Assembly: GCA_023935145.1 (NCBI GenBank)
Contig: CM043699.1
Span: 58,420,638-58,484,637, forward strand
Length of the DNA: 64,000 nt
Origin: Bretschneidera sinensis
Taxonomy: Eukaryota; Streptophyta; Magnoliopsida; Brassicales; Akaniaceae
Direction of reading: 5' to 3'
This document shows, in pieces, positions 22,690-33,678 of the stretch. Each line of letters opens with the position of its first letter. Within the stretch, counting starts at the first letter, position 1. Made by a program: the position numbers and the translations under genes. The notes beneath the pieces were generated by a model. That model had not been told where the DNA came from, ran no database searches, and saw only the letters and a list, made by a program, of their open reading frames with translations.

Positions 22690-24500
22690 ACAAGTCCATT
22701 CCCCTCGGAGATAATCCCAAATCTCCTTCACATTCCGAGCATTTTCACTCCATGTCATTCTTCTCGGACTTGTTTGCCATACTCTAAAAAGTTTAACTCC
22801 ATGTCATTCTTCTTGGACCTGTTCGCCAAACTCCAAAAAGTTTGACTCCATGTCATTCTTCTCCGACCTATTCGCTATAACTCTGAGCAGTTTTCCATGT
22901 TATTTTCCTTAGACCTGTTTACCAAACTCTTAGCACTTTGATTCCATGTCATTCTCCTCAGACCTATTCGCCAAACTCCCAACAGTTTGACTCCATGTCA
23001 TTCTTCTCGGACCTATTCGCCAAAACTCCAAGAAGTTTGACTCCATGTCAATCTCCTTGGGCCTGTTCGCCAAACTCCGAGCACTTTGACTCCATGTCAT
23101 TCTCTTCGGATCTGTTTGTAAAAAAACCAAGCAGTTTGACTTCATATCATTCTCCTCAGACCTATTCTCCAAACTCTGAGTAGTTTGACTCCAAGTCATT
23201 CTCCTCGGACCTGTTCGTCAAAACTCTAAGCAGTTTAACTTCATGTCATTCTCCTCAGAATTGTTCGCTAAACTCCGAGCAGTTTGACTCCATGTCATTC
23301 TCCTCAGACCTGTTCGCCAAAACTCTGACCAGTTTGACTTAATGTCATTCTTCTCGCACCTGTTCGCCAAACTCCAAGAAGTTTGACTTTATGTCATTCT
23401 CCTCGGACCTGTATACCAAACTCCGAGCAGTTTGACTCTATGTCATTCTCCTCGGACATGTTTGCCAAACTCCGAGTAGTTTGACACCATATCAATCTCC
23501 TCAAACCTATTCACCAAAACTCCGAGCAGTTTGACTCTATGTCATTCTCCTTAGACTTGTTCGCCAAAACTCCGAGCAGTTTTCCATGTCATTCTCCTCA
23601 CACCTATTTGCCAAACTTTGAGCACCTTGACTCCATGTCATTCTCCTCGGACTAGTTTGCCGAACTCTGAGCAGTTTCACACCATTTCATTCTTTTCGAA
23701 CTTGTTTGCCAAAACTTTGAGCAATTTGACTCCATGTCATTCTCGTCGGACCTGTTCGCCAAACTTCGAGCAGTTTGAGTCCATGTCATTCTCCTCGGAC
23801 CTCTTCACTAAAACTCTGAGCTATTTGACTCCATGTCATTCTCTTTAGACCTATTCACCTAACTTTGAGCAGTTTGACTCCATGTCATTCTCCTCGGACC
23901 TGTTCAGCAAAACACTGAGCAATTTGACTTCATGCCATTCTCAGCCGAGCAGTTTGACTTTATGTCATTTCCTCAGACATGTTCGCCAAATCTCCTTGTA
24001 GTTTGACTCCATGTCTTTCTCGTCGAACCTATTCACCAAACTCCCAGCAGTTTGACTCAATGTCATTCTCCTCGCACCTGTTTGCCAAAACTCTGAGTAG
24101 TTTGACTCAATTTCATTTTCCTTGGACCTGTTCGCCAAACTTCGAGCAGTTTGGCTCCATGTCGTTCTCTTCGGACCTATTCGCCAAAATTTCGAACAGT
24201 TTGACTCAATGTCATTCTCATCGGACCTATTTGTCACACTCCAAGCAGTTTGATTACATGTTATTCTCCTCGAATCTGTTCACCAAAACTTCGAGTAGTT
24301 TTACTCTATATCATTCTCCTCGGACCTGTTCGCCAAGCTCCGAGCAGTTTGACTTCACGTCATTCTCGTTGGACCTGTTCGCCAAAACTCCTAGCAGTTT
24401 GACACTATGTCATTCTCCTCGTACATGTTCGCCAAGCTCCGAGCAATTTGACTTCATGTCATTCTCGTTGGATCTGTTTGCCAAACCTATTCGCTAAACT
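22690..24500. repeat. 49/50-bp minisatellite with a 99-bp higher-order period
   Basis: About 36 degenerate copies of a unit with TTTGACTCCATGTCATTCTC, then CTCGGACCTGTTCGCC and AAACTCCGAGCAG. Units with three and four A's before CTCCGAG (49 and 50 bp) often alternate, giving a 99-bp period that is a multiple of three. This is why repeat ORFs with 33-residue periodicity appear on both strands (minus 24237-23965, plus 23979-24497). There are no unique spacers, so it is not a CRISPR array. Confidence 0.9.
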
Positions 24501-24790
24501 CCTTGAAAGTTTCGTAATTGCTAATGTACATGATTAATTGAAACATCCCATGATTTACATTTATATAAATCATTTTAGCTTAAAAAAATATACATAAAAT
24601 ATACCATTCATACAAAATTCCACGTCATAAAGCTGCTACATAATTTACTTTTGTATAAAATCATTTTAGTTTAACCAATCCTTTTCTTTCATTTCCTTTA
24701 AATTCCTTCCCCCGGTAAACTCCCAAGCGAAACGGAATGGGATCAAATTTACTGCAGTACTTATCGGTGTTTGGAATTTGTCGTTCAGCA
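24501..24790 (+). other. Upstream region of the split prefoldin-like gene
   Basis: No coding sequence. It separates the minisatellite from the first exon. An AT-rich stretch (24530-24660) precedes a less AT-rich stretch near 24700-24790, as expected for a plant core promoter and 5' UTR. A TATA-like TTTGTATAAAATC lies at about 24650-24662. Confidence 0.35.
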
Positions 24791-24844
24791 ATGGCAGCTC
24801 CGTCCTGCACTGCCACAGACCCAAAAATCGATCTCATCAAACAG
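24791..24844 (+). CDS. Exon 1 of the split gene
   Basis: Eighteen codons from ATG to CAG, followed by the donor GTTTCT. The context GCA-ATG-GC is good for plant initiation. The residues DLIKQ fit the conserved start of the small family. CT and TA repeats begin about 20 bases into the intron. Confidence 0.55.
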
Positions 24845-24858
24845 GTTTCTCTCTCCCT

Positions 24859-24938
<80 letters not shown>

Positions 24939-27900
24939 GTTTGTAATTTTTGTTCAATCAAGTAAGAAGGTGCGAGGTCGCAGTAGCGGAGATGAATAGT
25001 CTCAAATTGTCTCGAGTATGGATTTTTTTTTTCTTTTCTAAATCTGTATTTAATTTTTCATTGTAAGGCTGAATGCATCCAAATTGTTCAGCTATCAATT
25101 CTTGATCTCTAGTTAACTGATAGTTCTTTTTGTGTGCCTGCATAATCAATGATGTTAAAGAATTTATTCTTTATTTATCATAAAAGGCCCATGTATTGGA
25201 ATTTTCAAAAATACATTTAGATCCTGTTCCCAAATGAACAATGTTAAGAGAGGCTGGTGTTTTGGTTTCACTTTTAAGCTGGTTTGACCTTAATGTCTTG
25301 CCTTTGCTTGCCCTGCTTTGGTTGCTTTTGTGTTTTTGAACTGTGATTGATATAGAGCTCACTAGTCTTGGTTTTGATTTGAAAGGGTTTACATATAAAT
25401 CATGTTCGATGGTTATAATGTTTCCAAGAGGTTTAATAGAATTATTTTCCTCTATTTCACTCAGTTTATACTGGAAATTTTTTTGAGATCATTAAACCCT
25501 TTGTTCTACAAGTTTTTTGAGGGTTGGTGGTTTTAGGCCTTGCTTGGCATGGTTGATGAAATGTGAATTGTTTAGATTTTATTTTTCCTACTGGTTCTTC
25601 CACCTTATCCATTTTTTGAATTTTATTTTTTAGAATTTAGGTGTCAAGACTTACTAGTAGGCTGTTTCCGGAGATGATTCTCTTTATATGTTGGTACTTC
25701 ATGAAAATCCATCTCAAAAAATAATATCTACTGAGTTTTTCGTAATCCCTATTGCGCTTTGAACTAAAGCATTTGTGGAGTACATCAAAACTGACTCTTC
25801 ATTGGAAAGCAAAAATGACATGCTAGAATTTTGCTGGATCACGAAAGAATTGAATTCTACTTAAAGAGCTTTACTTAATAATGAACTGTTGAATAGGTTG
25901 CTAACTCCTTACAATACAATTAGTTTGTGTGAACTTCATGATTGAATGCAGCAACACTGTATTGGTGAAATTTGCTTAGTTACAGATGCAATATTTGAAG
26001 CAGATGGATAATTCCTTCTGTGCATTTCATGCTCTATGTTTTAGGCTCTATTGAGTGTGTCCTATTTATTTAGTATAAGTTTGATATCGATATTATTTTA
26101 TGCAATATGATTTGATATACAATATTGCGAGTAGAAAAAATGAGACTTAACTTGCTATATGATTTTAAAATTGTAGAGCTTTATGGCTTGTCTACCTTGA
26201 ATTGAGGAATTGAAGATCGAGAGACCTTAATCATTATATGAACTTTCTAGGGTAGTTCCAATGAGAATCAAGAGGAGCGCCATTCACTTCTACTACAGCT
26301 TGTGCTCACATAGAGGTGTTTATGTTGCAAGGACTTCTATGTAGTTGTATTCATTGAATCAAGTCATTAATATATGATTGACCATATCTGTCAAAGGAGG
26401 ACTTGGGAGTTTTTTTTTTTTGATAAGTAAGAGGAGGACTTGGGAGTTGGGACACAAAATATTTATTTGAAGAAACAAAAGCATCTTATTGGTTGTTATG
26501 CAATGACACATTAAGTTATAAAATAGGAAAAGGTTATACCATGTTGCATTCGAGCTGAAAGGCTTGTTCTCAAGTCCCAAAATAATGTTTTGGCCTTTTG
26601 GGAGATGGGGGAGGGGGGCAGGGATTTGGTTGATGTGGAAGAAATCTTCTGCAAAGAGTTTTTACCTTCTAGTCCTACAGGTTTGTCATCTGTTGGATGG
26701 AATAAAGTTTATGTATTATGTTCAGGTGTGACAATTCGTCCTAGTGCTTTGGCTATAATTGTATTAGGTTTGAGGTATAAATATGGTAGGAATGGAGCTG
26801 GGGGCTTTTGGGAGGAGATTGTTCCTAGCCCACCCCTACCTAAATAGACTTCCTTCGTCCTTGCCCCTATCTACTTAAGGGATTATTTACATTTCCTATC
26901 CTTGCTGCCGACTGGAAATGAAGCCTCATACGTGCCTCATCTGTAGCCAATTTACAATTATTGGGTGGTCCCTCTCCTCCTCCTTCCAAAAAATAAAGAA
27001 AGAATCTCAGCACTAAAACCGGACAATTAATTATAGGTAAAACAAATTGTATCTCTAAGCACTATATATCCAATTTTAAAAAAAAGACAACATTTCTTCA
27101 CTAAAACAATGCATAATATTAATTCTTGAAGCAGAGGATAAGCATGAGGTAAATTAGGAATAAAAGATAAAATTTCTCTGGAACGACAATGCATTATATA
27201 GATTCTTTGAAAGTCGAACAAAGTTTCAAGCATTAGGCATTTGAGGTAAAAAAGGAATAGAGAGGTAACATTTATCTAAAGAAATAGTGCATCCTATTAT
27301 TTGACAAACTTGTAGAGATGGGGGAACTTATCAAAAAAAGAGATTGGGTAGGGAAAGGGGAGGTAACATTACATCTTTAACAAAATTTCGCATCTAGTTT
27401 TTGGGAAACTAGTAAAGATGAACAAAATCAAACAAAACGGGGTTTTGGGGTTGTTATCTTTGTAACAGGGAGGTAGTCTGTTTCCCATTTTTTACTTTGT
27501 TGCCAAGGAAATGGCTTATGCGGTTTTGGGGTTGAGTTGGGTGGTGGCAAGCTCTGTCAGAGGGGAGATTTGTGTGTGGAAAAGGATTAGTGGTTAAAAG
27601 AGTTTAGGAAAGCTTGCGGCTTAATCCATATATCTATTTTTTTGGATTTTTTGGACAGAGAGAAATAGGAGGGCTTTTGATGGGTGGAAAAGCCTATCGG
27701 TGTGATTAAAGATAGATGGTTCCAAACCCTTAATTTTTGGTTTAGTGAGATTTCTTTCGTCAATGAGAAAGAGCTCCTTGAGTTTATAGATTTTTTGTCT
27801 TGTAAATGATTTATAGCTTGGGCTGCACCCCCTTGGTGCACTTTGGAATATAATATATATTTTATTTATAAAAAAAGGAAGAGAGAGAATAATGGAGAGA

Positions 27901-30900
27901 GAGACAATGGGGTGAGGGCCGCTTAGGTTGGGATGAAAACACTTAAAAAAAAAGCTTTAAAGCACGCTTGGTTTTAGAAAAGATTTTTGTTTTCATTTTC
28001 ATGTAAAATATTTTATGCTTCCCATCTTTTACTTTGTTGCCAAGGAAATGGATTATGCAGTTTTGGGGTTGAGATGGGTGGTGGCAAGCTTTGCTAGGGG
28101 GGAGATTGTGCGTGGAAAAGGATTAGTGGTTCTAAAGAGATTAGGAAAGCTTGCGGCTTAATCTGTATGCCCATTTTTTTTGGATTTTTTGGACTGAGAG
28201 AAATAGGAGAGCTTTGGATGGGTGGTTCCAAACCCTTAATTTTTGGTTTAATTAGCATTCTTTTGTCAATGAGGAAGAGCTCCTCGAGTTTATAGATTTT
28301 TTGTATATAAATGATTTGTAGCTTGGGCTGCACCCCCTTGGTGCGCTTTGGAATATAATATATATTTTATTTATAAAAAAAGGAGAGAGAGACAATGGGG
28401 TGAGGGCCGCTTAGGTTGGGATGAAAACACGGAAAACAAAAGCTTTAAAGCTTACTTGGTTTTAGAAAACAATTTTTTTTTTTTTTTTTTTAGTTTTCAC
28501 ATAAAATATGTATTTTTTTCATTTTCACATATAATATTTTTTGTTTTCATTTTCACATAAAATATTTTCTCTTTCCCATCTTTTACTTTGTTGCCAAGGA
28601 AATGGCTTATGCTGTTTTGGGGTTGAGTTGGGTGGTGGCAAGGGGAGATTTGTGCGTGGAAAAGGATTAGTGGTTCCAAAGAGTTTAGGAAAGCTTGCGG
28701 CTTAATCCATATATCCATTTTTTTTGGATTTTTTGGATCAAGAGAAATAGAAGGGCTTTTGATGGGTGGAAAATCTTATTGGTGTGATTAAAGATAGATG
28801 GTTCCAAACCCTTAATTTTTGGTTTAGTGAGCATTCTTTCATCAATGAGGAAGAGTTCCTTGAGTTTATATATTTTTTGTTTTTTAAATGATTTTTAACT
28901 TGGGCTTCACCCTTTTGGTGCGCTTTGGAATATAATATATATTTTATTTATAAAAAAAGGAAGAAAGAGAACAATAGAGAGAGAGACAATGGGGTGAGGG
29001 CTGCTTAGGTTGGGATGAAAATACTGAAAACAAAAGCTTTAGAGGGCACTTGGTTTTAGAAAACAATTTTTTTGTTTTCATTTTCACATAAAATATTTTT
29101 TGTTTTCATTTTCACATAAATATTTTCTGTTTTCATTTTCACACAAAATATTTTCTGTTTTCAATTTCACAAAATATTTTCTGTTTTTATTTTCGCATAA
29201 AATATTTTTTGTTTTCATTTTCACATAAAATATTTTTTTTTTCATTTTCACATAAAATATTTTTTGTTTTCATTTTCACATAAAATATCTTTTGTTTTCA
29301 TTTCTCATAAAATAGAAAACAAGAGTGAATATACGTTTGACGACAGAAAACAAAACACATTATTAGGAAATGAAAATGAACCACATTCAGAAAACGAAAA
29401 AGACGGTTTCATTGTTTTTCAGAAAACCTAAAAACAAAAATGAACACTATTTTCTATGGAATTAAAAGGGTGAAACGAAAACAATTTTCAATTATGAGAA
29501 AAAGAGTTTGGTTTCTAGGAGATTGAAGAACATCCCGCGCAAACAATTTTGAATTATGAGAAAAAGAGTTTGGTTTCTAGGAGATTGAAGAACATCCCGC
29601 GCAACTTTCTTTGGGGGCATATGGGGGATGAGTGTAAATACCATTTGGTTAAATGTGGTGTGGGCAAGCACCCTTTGGTGTACGGGGGGCTTGGGTTTAA
29701 GCTTTGTTTGGGAAGTGGTTTTGAAGATTTATGAGGGAAAGGGACCAATTGTGGCGAGATTTAATTTGTGCGAAATATGGGGTTGAGCTGAATAGGTGGG
29801 TCTCCAAATAGGTTAGAGTGTTTATGGAGTGGGGGTTTGGAAGTGGATTAGGAAAGGATGAGATTCTTTCATTCTTTAGTGATATTTGATGTTGGCCATG
29901 GTTGTTCTATTAGATTATGGCACGATTTCTAGTGTCGGGATGTTGCTTTGAGAGTGCGCTTTCCGGAGGTTTTTGCAATAATGTAGGAGAAAGATGCTTT
30001 GATTAGTTCGTTTGTTTCTTCCTTCAATGGTGTCATCACTTGGGATATTCCTTTTATTCTGGATGTGCATAATTGGGAAATTGAAAGTGTAGGAGGTTTC
30101 TTTGAATTTATTTAACAAGTGATGTTTGGTTTGCAACGTGAGGATAGGCCTAGATGGTTGTTGAATAAGGGGAGAGATTTTGATGTTAAGTGTTTTTACA
30201 AGGCTCTTCTTGATGAGCTTCTCATGGAAGTTAGATTAGACTTTCCTTGAAAAGCAATTTGGAGATCGAACATTCCTAAGAAAGTTTATTTCTTTCCTTG
30301 GGAGGCTTCTTGGGAACAGATTTTGACCATTGATAATATGCAAAAGAGAGACAAAGTGATTGTTAACCGGTGCTATATTTGCAAAGAAGAGGTCGAGAAT
30401 GCCAATCACCTTTGTTGGGTTGTTCTTTTTCTAAGAAACTTTGGGAGATGGTGTTTTGTGTGGTTGGGTTAACTTAGGTCATGGTAGGCTCCATCCAAAG
30501 TGACATTTGGGCTTGGAGCGGAATTAAAGCTTATAAGGAATTGAGGAAGCTTTTTTCTATGAAATCTCTCTATACACATGGATAGCTTGGAAAGAGAGAT
30601 ATAGTACTTTCGAGGGTGTAGAGAGCTCAATAGATACAATTAAAAGTAAATTATTAAATACTCTTTGTTTTTTGTTTAAGGGGAATTTTTTTTTTTTACT
30701 TGTGAAAGAGTTCCTTGATTTCCTGGACTTGCTATCTTGTAGATAGTTTTTTTGTAAATGGGTTGCATCCTCTTGGTGCGTTATTAATATACTTTTATCA
30801 AAAAAGTATTTATATAATGAAAATTATGTAAATAATACCAAAGTGATAAAATTGAAATGTAGGTAACTGGGCAGTGAAAGCATCCTGGCCTCAACCCTGT

Positions 30901-31678
30901 CTCCAACTTATTGGGGATTAAAATATTCTCCAAACCCTCTCAGCTGGGGTTTGAAAAGCCACAAACCTACTCTAATTGGGGTGGGTTAGCACGAAGCCCC
31001 AATGAGGTGGGGAAAAATGCCATCTGAAAATGTGGTGATGAGTCTCTAAAAAATTATAATTGGCATAGATATACTTAGATTATGTAAAGTAAAACAGACT
31101 CAAGACTTTTTCACTTATTGAGCCTGACTGACCAATGGTTAAAACATTTCCATGGAGCAAAAGGAGTAAAAAAGTCTTCATATATCCTCTTTCAACCTTA
31201 GGAATAACTTACAAACTATTAGATCTTTTAATGGTGAATGTCAAACATGGGTTCTTCTTGAAAGCTGACATATACATCCAAATGGCAAAAGTTTGTATGC
31301 TTTTGTCGCCTGTATTTACCTATAAGATATATGACATAATGACCTAACCTAAGCCTAACAAGTTTTACTTGCTAGTCTGCTCTTCCTATCTTATTACTTC
31401 AAGTCTTTGTATTAGTTATCTGTTACTAAAAGCAGCCTCTTTATAGAATGTTTACTTTTGCCTCTCATTTTTCTTGTTGAGAGTTCTAATTAGGTTTACG
31501 TTGAGAGTCCTAATTAGGTTTCCTATTACGTGTCCTAGTAGGTTTTTAGTTTTACTTAGTTTATGTCTATCTTATTTAGTTGATGTCTCATAGTCTTATT
31601 AAGTTTGATATTCATAAGTCTATGTATAGAACTGTTGAATTGTATTTAGATCTTCAATTAATAATACAAAATTCATTT

Positions 31679-31716
<38 letters not shown>

Positions 31717-32770
31717 TAGAATCTTTTTAGTTTATGTTTTTTTTTGGCAATTTTCTGGCATGATCCGGTGCTGTATGTAAAAAAATTTAAATTTAGCTAA
31801 ATAGATTCATACCAAAAAAAAAGAAAAGAGTTTTTAAAAAAAACAAGAAGCTGTTACAAAAAAAAAAAAGAGCAGTAAAAAAAAGGAGGTTACAAAAAAA
31901 TGCAGTATTAAAAAAAATATATCTGTTGAGTTCAAAAAGTTGAAAAAAAAGAAGAGTTCAAGAAGAAAAGAATAAGAGTTTAAGAAGAAGACTTCCTTAT
32001 CCCGATGTTGATATTGTTGACATGTTGATGTTATTAACCCGATCCAACTTTTGTTGATGTTGTTTCCTCCTGACTTAATGATTACAGCTCATTCAAGTCA
32101 AAGTCAACGCTAGTAAAAAAAAAAAAAACAAGACGAATAAAAATCAAAGTCTTTTTGATCCGAGCTAATTGTTTGTTGTGGGTGTGGAACCTCGATTTGT
32201 TATCATGGGTTATTGTTGGATGAAGTTTGTTGTTGGTATGAGTTTCTCTTTGTAACAAGTTGGTGCATGTGTATGCTCCAACTTGAAGGGTAGTGTTAAG
32301 AGTCCTAATTAGGTTTATGTTGAGTTCTAATTAGGTTTCTTATTATGTGTCATAATACTTTTTTTAGTCTTACATAGTTTATGTCTATTTTATCTAGTTG
32401 ATGTCGTCCTATTAGGTTTGATATTCATAAGTTTATATATATTATTATTGAATTGTATTAAGATTATCAATCAATAATACAAAATTCTTTTTAATTATTA
32501 ATTTCAACAGTTTTGGTAGTGGCCTGTTAGTTCATAAAAATGTAACTATATTTACTTCTTAAGCGCAGAATGTCTATCAGAAAAATGGGAACGTATTTTT
32601 TCGAACAATTGTCCAGAAAGCAACAGCATCTGAACAGAATAAGAGATCTTTCCAACTCACTCCATAATTTTCTTGTGTGCCAAACAGCTCTAATGTTATA
32701 TTTCTTCTTGGTTGGTAAATATCATGATCGGGCCAAAACTAAGCTAGAAAAGTTGAATTCTCAGCGATAA
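24791..32770 (+). CDS. Split host-gene candidate: small prefoldin-like protein in three or more exons
   Basis: Three short exon-like segments in order and on one strand give a protein resembling a short plant coiled-coil/prefoldin-like family: MAAPSCTATDPKIDLIKQ (24791-24844), VAVAEMNSLKLSR (24977-25015), and NVYQKNGNVFFRT followed by IVQKATASEQNK (32569-32643). A matching C-terminal end, DRAKTKLEKLNSQR then TAA, lies at 32726-32770. The L..L...R.VY.....N.FF pattern recalls the ASDURF-like prefoldin module; this is recalled, not searched. The first intron carries a CT/TA microsatellite; the second, 7.5 kb, is full of transposon fragments. Exon 2 seems to have lost a few residues and the last junction lacks a GT-AG intron, so this may be a pseudogene. 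Confidence 0.5.
24846..24936. repeat. CT and TA microsatellite in intron 1
   Basis: A polypyrimidine CT run (about 24855-24906) is followed directly by a TA run (24907-24936). The ORFs reported across it on both strands are artefacts. Confidence 0.95.
24977..25015 (+). CDS. Exon 2 of the split gene
   Basis: Thirteen codons, VAVAEMNSLKLSR, between AG (24975-24976) and the donor GTATGG. Just upstream, GTGCGA could encode the VR expected before this segment, but using it throws the frame out. A deletion of a few bases has probably damaged the exon or moved the acceptor. Confidence 0.45.
25016..27480 (+). other. Intron 2, first part; no gene seen
   Basis: AT-rich plant intron-like sequence with T-rich runs. 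Apart from the tiny LINE remnant at 26395-26446, I recognise no transposon or exon. GGGGG-rich stretches near 26600-26840 have no coding support. Confidence 0.45.
26395..26446 (-). mobile_element. 22-nt LINE remnant with 15-bp target duplication
   Basis: AGGAGGACTTGGGAG occurs at 26395-26409 and again at 26432-26446. Between them lie 22 bases, which on the minus strand read CTTACTTATCA then poly(A). That is the 3' end of a LINE (compare TTTTATCAAAAAA at about 30793-30806), so this is an extremely 5'-truncated target-primed insertion. Confidence 0.7.
27482..28990 (+). repeat. Three tandem copies of a LINE 3' end
   Basis: Units of about 540-555 bp begin near 27482, 28020 and 28574 (TTTACTTTGTTGCCAAGGAAATGG). 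Each ends in the same 3' UTR, GCTGCACCCCCTTGGTGC or a variant, then TTTGGAATATAATATAT and an A-rich end. Each encodes a decayed C-terminal LINE segment (VIKDRWFQTLNFWF, LLEFIDFL). Filler made of TTTTCATTTTCACATAAAATA-like sequence joins the copies, so the array grew by tandem duplication and not by separate insertions. Confidence 0.75.
29060..29310. repeat. About 28-bp tandem repeat
   Basis: Eight to nine copies of TGTTTTCATTTTCACATAAA followed by ATATTTT. The same unit appears once or twice at 27980-28015 and 28490-28575, where it lies between the LINE copies. Confidence 0.85.
29481..29604. repeat. 62-bp tandem duplication
   Basis: 29481-29542 and 29543-29604 are almost identical, beginning ACAATTTT and ending ATCCCGCGCAA. 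The second copy is the start of the readable LINE frame below. Confidence 0.9.
29549..30815 (+). pseudogene. LINE reverse-transcriptase C-terminal region with zf-RVT, decayed
   Basis: Open piece 29549-29734 gives RRLKNIPRNFLWGHMGDECK and GKHPLVYGGLGFK, the conserved stretch between RT and zf-RVT in plant LINEs. Further on are DNWEIESV-like and WRSNIPKKVYFFPWEAS-like residues near 30060 and 30255. CYICKEEVENANHL near 30370 is the cysteine/histidine core of the zinc-binding domain. The end carries the LINE 3' UTR signature GTTGCATCCTCTTGGTGCG (30762-30780) and TTTTATCAAAAAA. Many frameshifts. It may be the source of the tandem 3' ends just upstream. Confidence 0.75.
30816..31474. other. Intron 2, no gene seen
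   Basis: AT-rich sequence with no transposon ends that I can define. A less AT-rich stretch near 30880-31020 (GGCCTCAACCCTGTCTCC, then several GGGG/CCCC words) stands out in composition but has no coding pattern. Confidence 0.4.
31475..31683 (+). repeat. 5' LTR of the short element
   Basis: 209 bp, TG...CA ends, contains CTAATTAGG twice and TTCAATTAATAATACAAAATTC near the end, as does the partner LTR. Confidence 0.75.
32294..32509 (+). repeat. 3' LTR of the short element
   Basis: 216 bp, collinear with 31475-31683 with visible substitutions. Its end may supply branch-point or pyrimidine sequence for the exon 3 acceptor. Confidence 0.75.
32569..32667 (+). CDS. Exon 3 of the split gene
   Basis: Follows a clear acceptor (CTTCTTAAGCGCAG). 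It encodes NVYQKNGNVFFRT and then QKATASEQNK, the best-conserved part. Reading on gives an eight-residue tail and a stop at 32665-32667. The expected C-terminal codons occur 82 bp further on, in another frame (32726-32770), suggesting a small insertion, or an intron whose borders I cannot define. Confidence 0.6.
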   Translation, partial: NVYQKNGNVFFRTIVQKATASEQNKRSFQLTP

Positions 32771-33678
32771 TGTGTAGCTCATCACTTGTACATGGGCATA
32801 CGTGTTGGTGGCAAGAAAAGCTTTAAGTTATTCGATTAGCACCAGACACTGACTACACCTTTCCGGCTGTATTTACTTGACTTTAGTCATATTCCAGGTA
32901 CGTCATGTCCTAGAAATCTAGGGAATTTTGGGAAGTATGCTATGGTTTCAAGTACTATTTATTACCCGGGTAGTCTTAGAATGAGGCATACTAGAATGTC
33001 TTGGAAATATAGGGACTTATTCAGAAACCAATGTGAGCCTCAACTACTAGAATTAGCTTTCTGAACAGTGATAAAAAAAAGGATTGTGAACAGTGAATGT
33101 CTCCCCCAATCGTTGTTTGGACTTACCCTCTTCGTGTGTCCATATGCATATTGTAGTTATTCTCTAATTGGCTGCTTGCATCTGATTGGCTTTGTGCTTA
33201 TCGTTATCTGTGCTGTCTTCTCTTAGAGGTTAGAGGTCAAGGTATGCCATGGAGTAATAGTCATTGCATTTTTCGGGGGACTGAAACTCAGCTATACATG
33301 GAATCAACTTGAAATTGATTGTATCAATGAAATCAAAGAAATATTAGAATGCTATTGGATTTTACTGAAATTCTAGTGCTAAATCCATTTTAAACTACTA
33401 CACTTAGCAAACCAAACTTGTAAAATTTTAATTAAATCAGAACCTTTTAATTTCTCCCCCCCCCCCTAATAACCGTACATCAAGAGAACATCAAACCTTG
33501 ATTCTAGGGCTTATACCAGCATGTTTGATTGGTTTATAGAATCGGACTATTTATAAAATGATAATGCGAGGGACATCCCCAACATCTACTCCACTTGTAC
33601 ATCTGTGCCTTCTTAAAAATTAACTAGTACAAACTTCATTAATAAAACGTAGAAACATCACTAATAATATGCTATGGT
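32771..33678. other. 3' flank of the split gene, no further gene seen
   Basis: Probably 3' UTR and intergenic DNA. It contains a C homopolymer at about 33458-33468 and AT-rich stretches. No ORF here shows a recognisable pattern. Confidence 0.4.

Larger units (their letters stand above)
31475..32509 (+). mobile_element. Short non-autonomous LTR retrotransposon (TRIM/LARD-like), probably Copia-type
   Basis: Two LTRs of about 210 bp (31475-31683 and 32294-32509) start TGTTGAGAG/TGTTAAGAG and end TTTCAACA. The internal 610 bp codes for nothing and is A-rich. The right LTR is preceded by CAACTTGAAGGGTAG, a Copia-style polypurine tract, which sets the plus orientation. I see no convincing target duplication or PBS; a TA microsatellite sits where the PBS should be. 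It lies in the last intron of the split gene, ending 59 bp before exon 3. Confidence 0.7.

Noticed and set aside
22690..24500. Regularly spaced repeats resembling a CRISPR array
   Set aside because: Units are contiguous 49-50-bp copies without unique spacers, no cas genes are present and the context is a plant genome; it is a minisatellite.
24737..24999. Overlapping ORFs over the CT/TA run on both strands
   Set aside because: They are low-complexity translations of a microsatellite (SLSLSL, YIYIYI, REREREREG); only the first 18 codons from 24791 in one frame look real.
31470..32514. Target duplication around the short LTR element
   Set aside because: The flanks (TTTCT left, GTTTT right) do not match well enough; I left the element without TSD.
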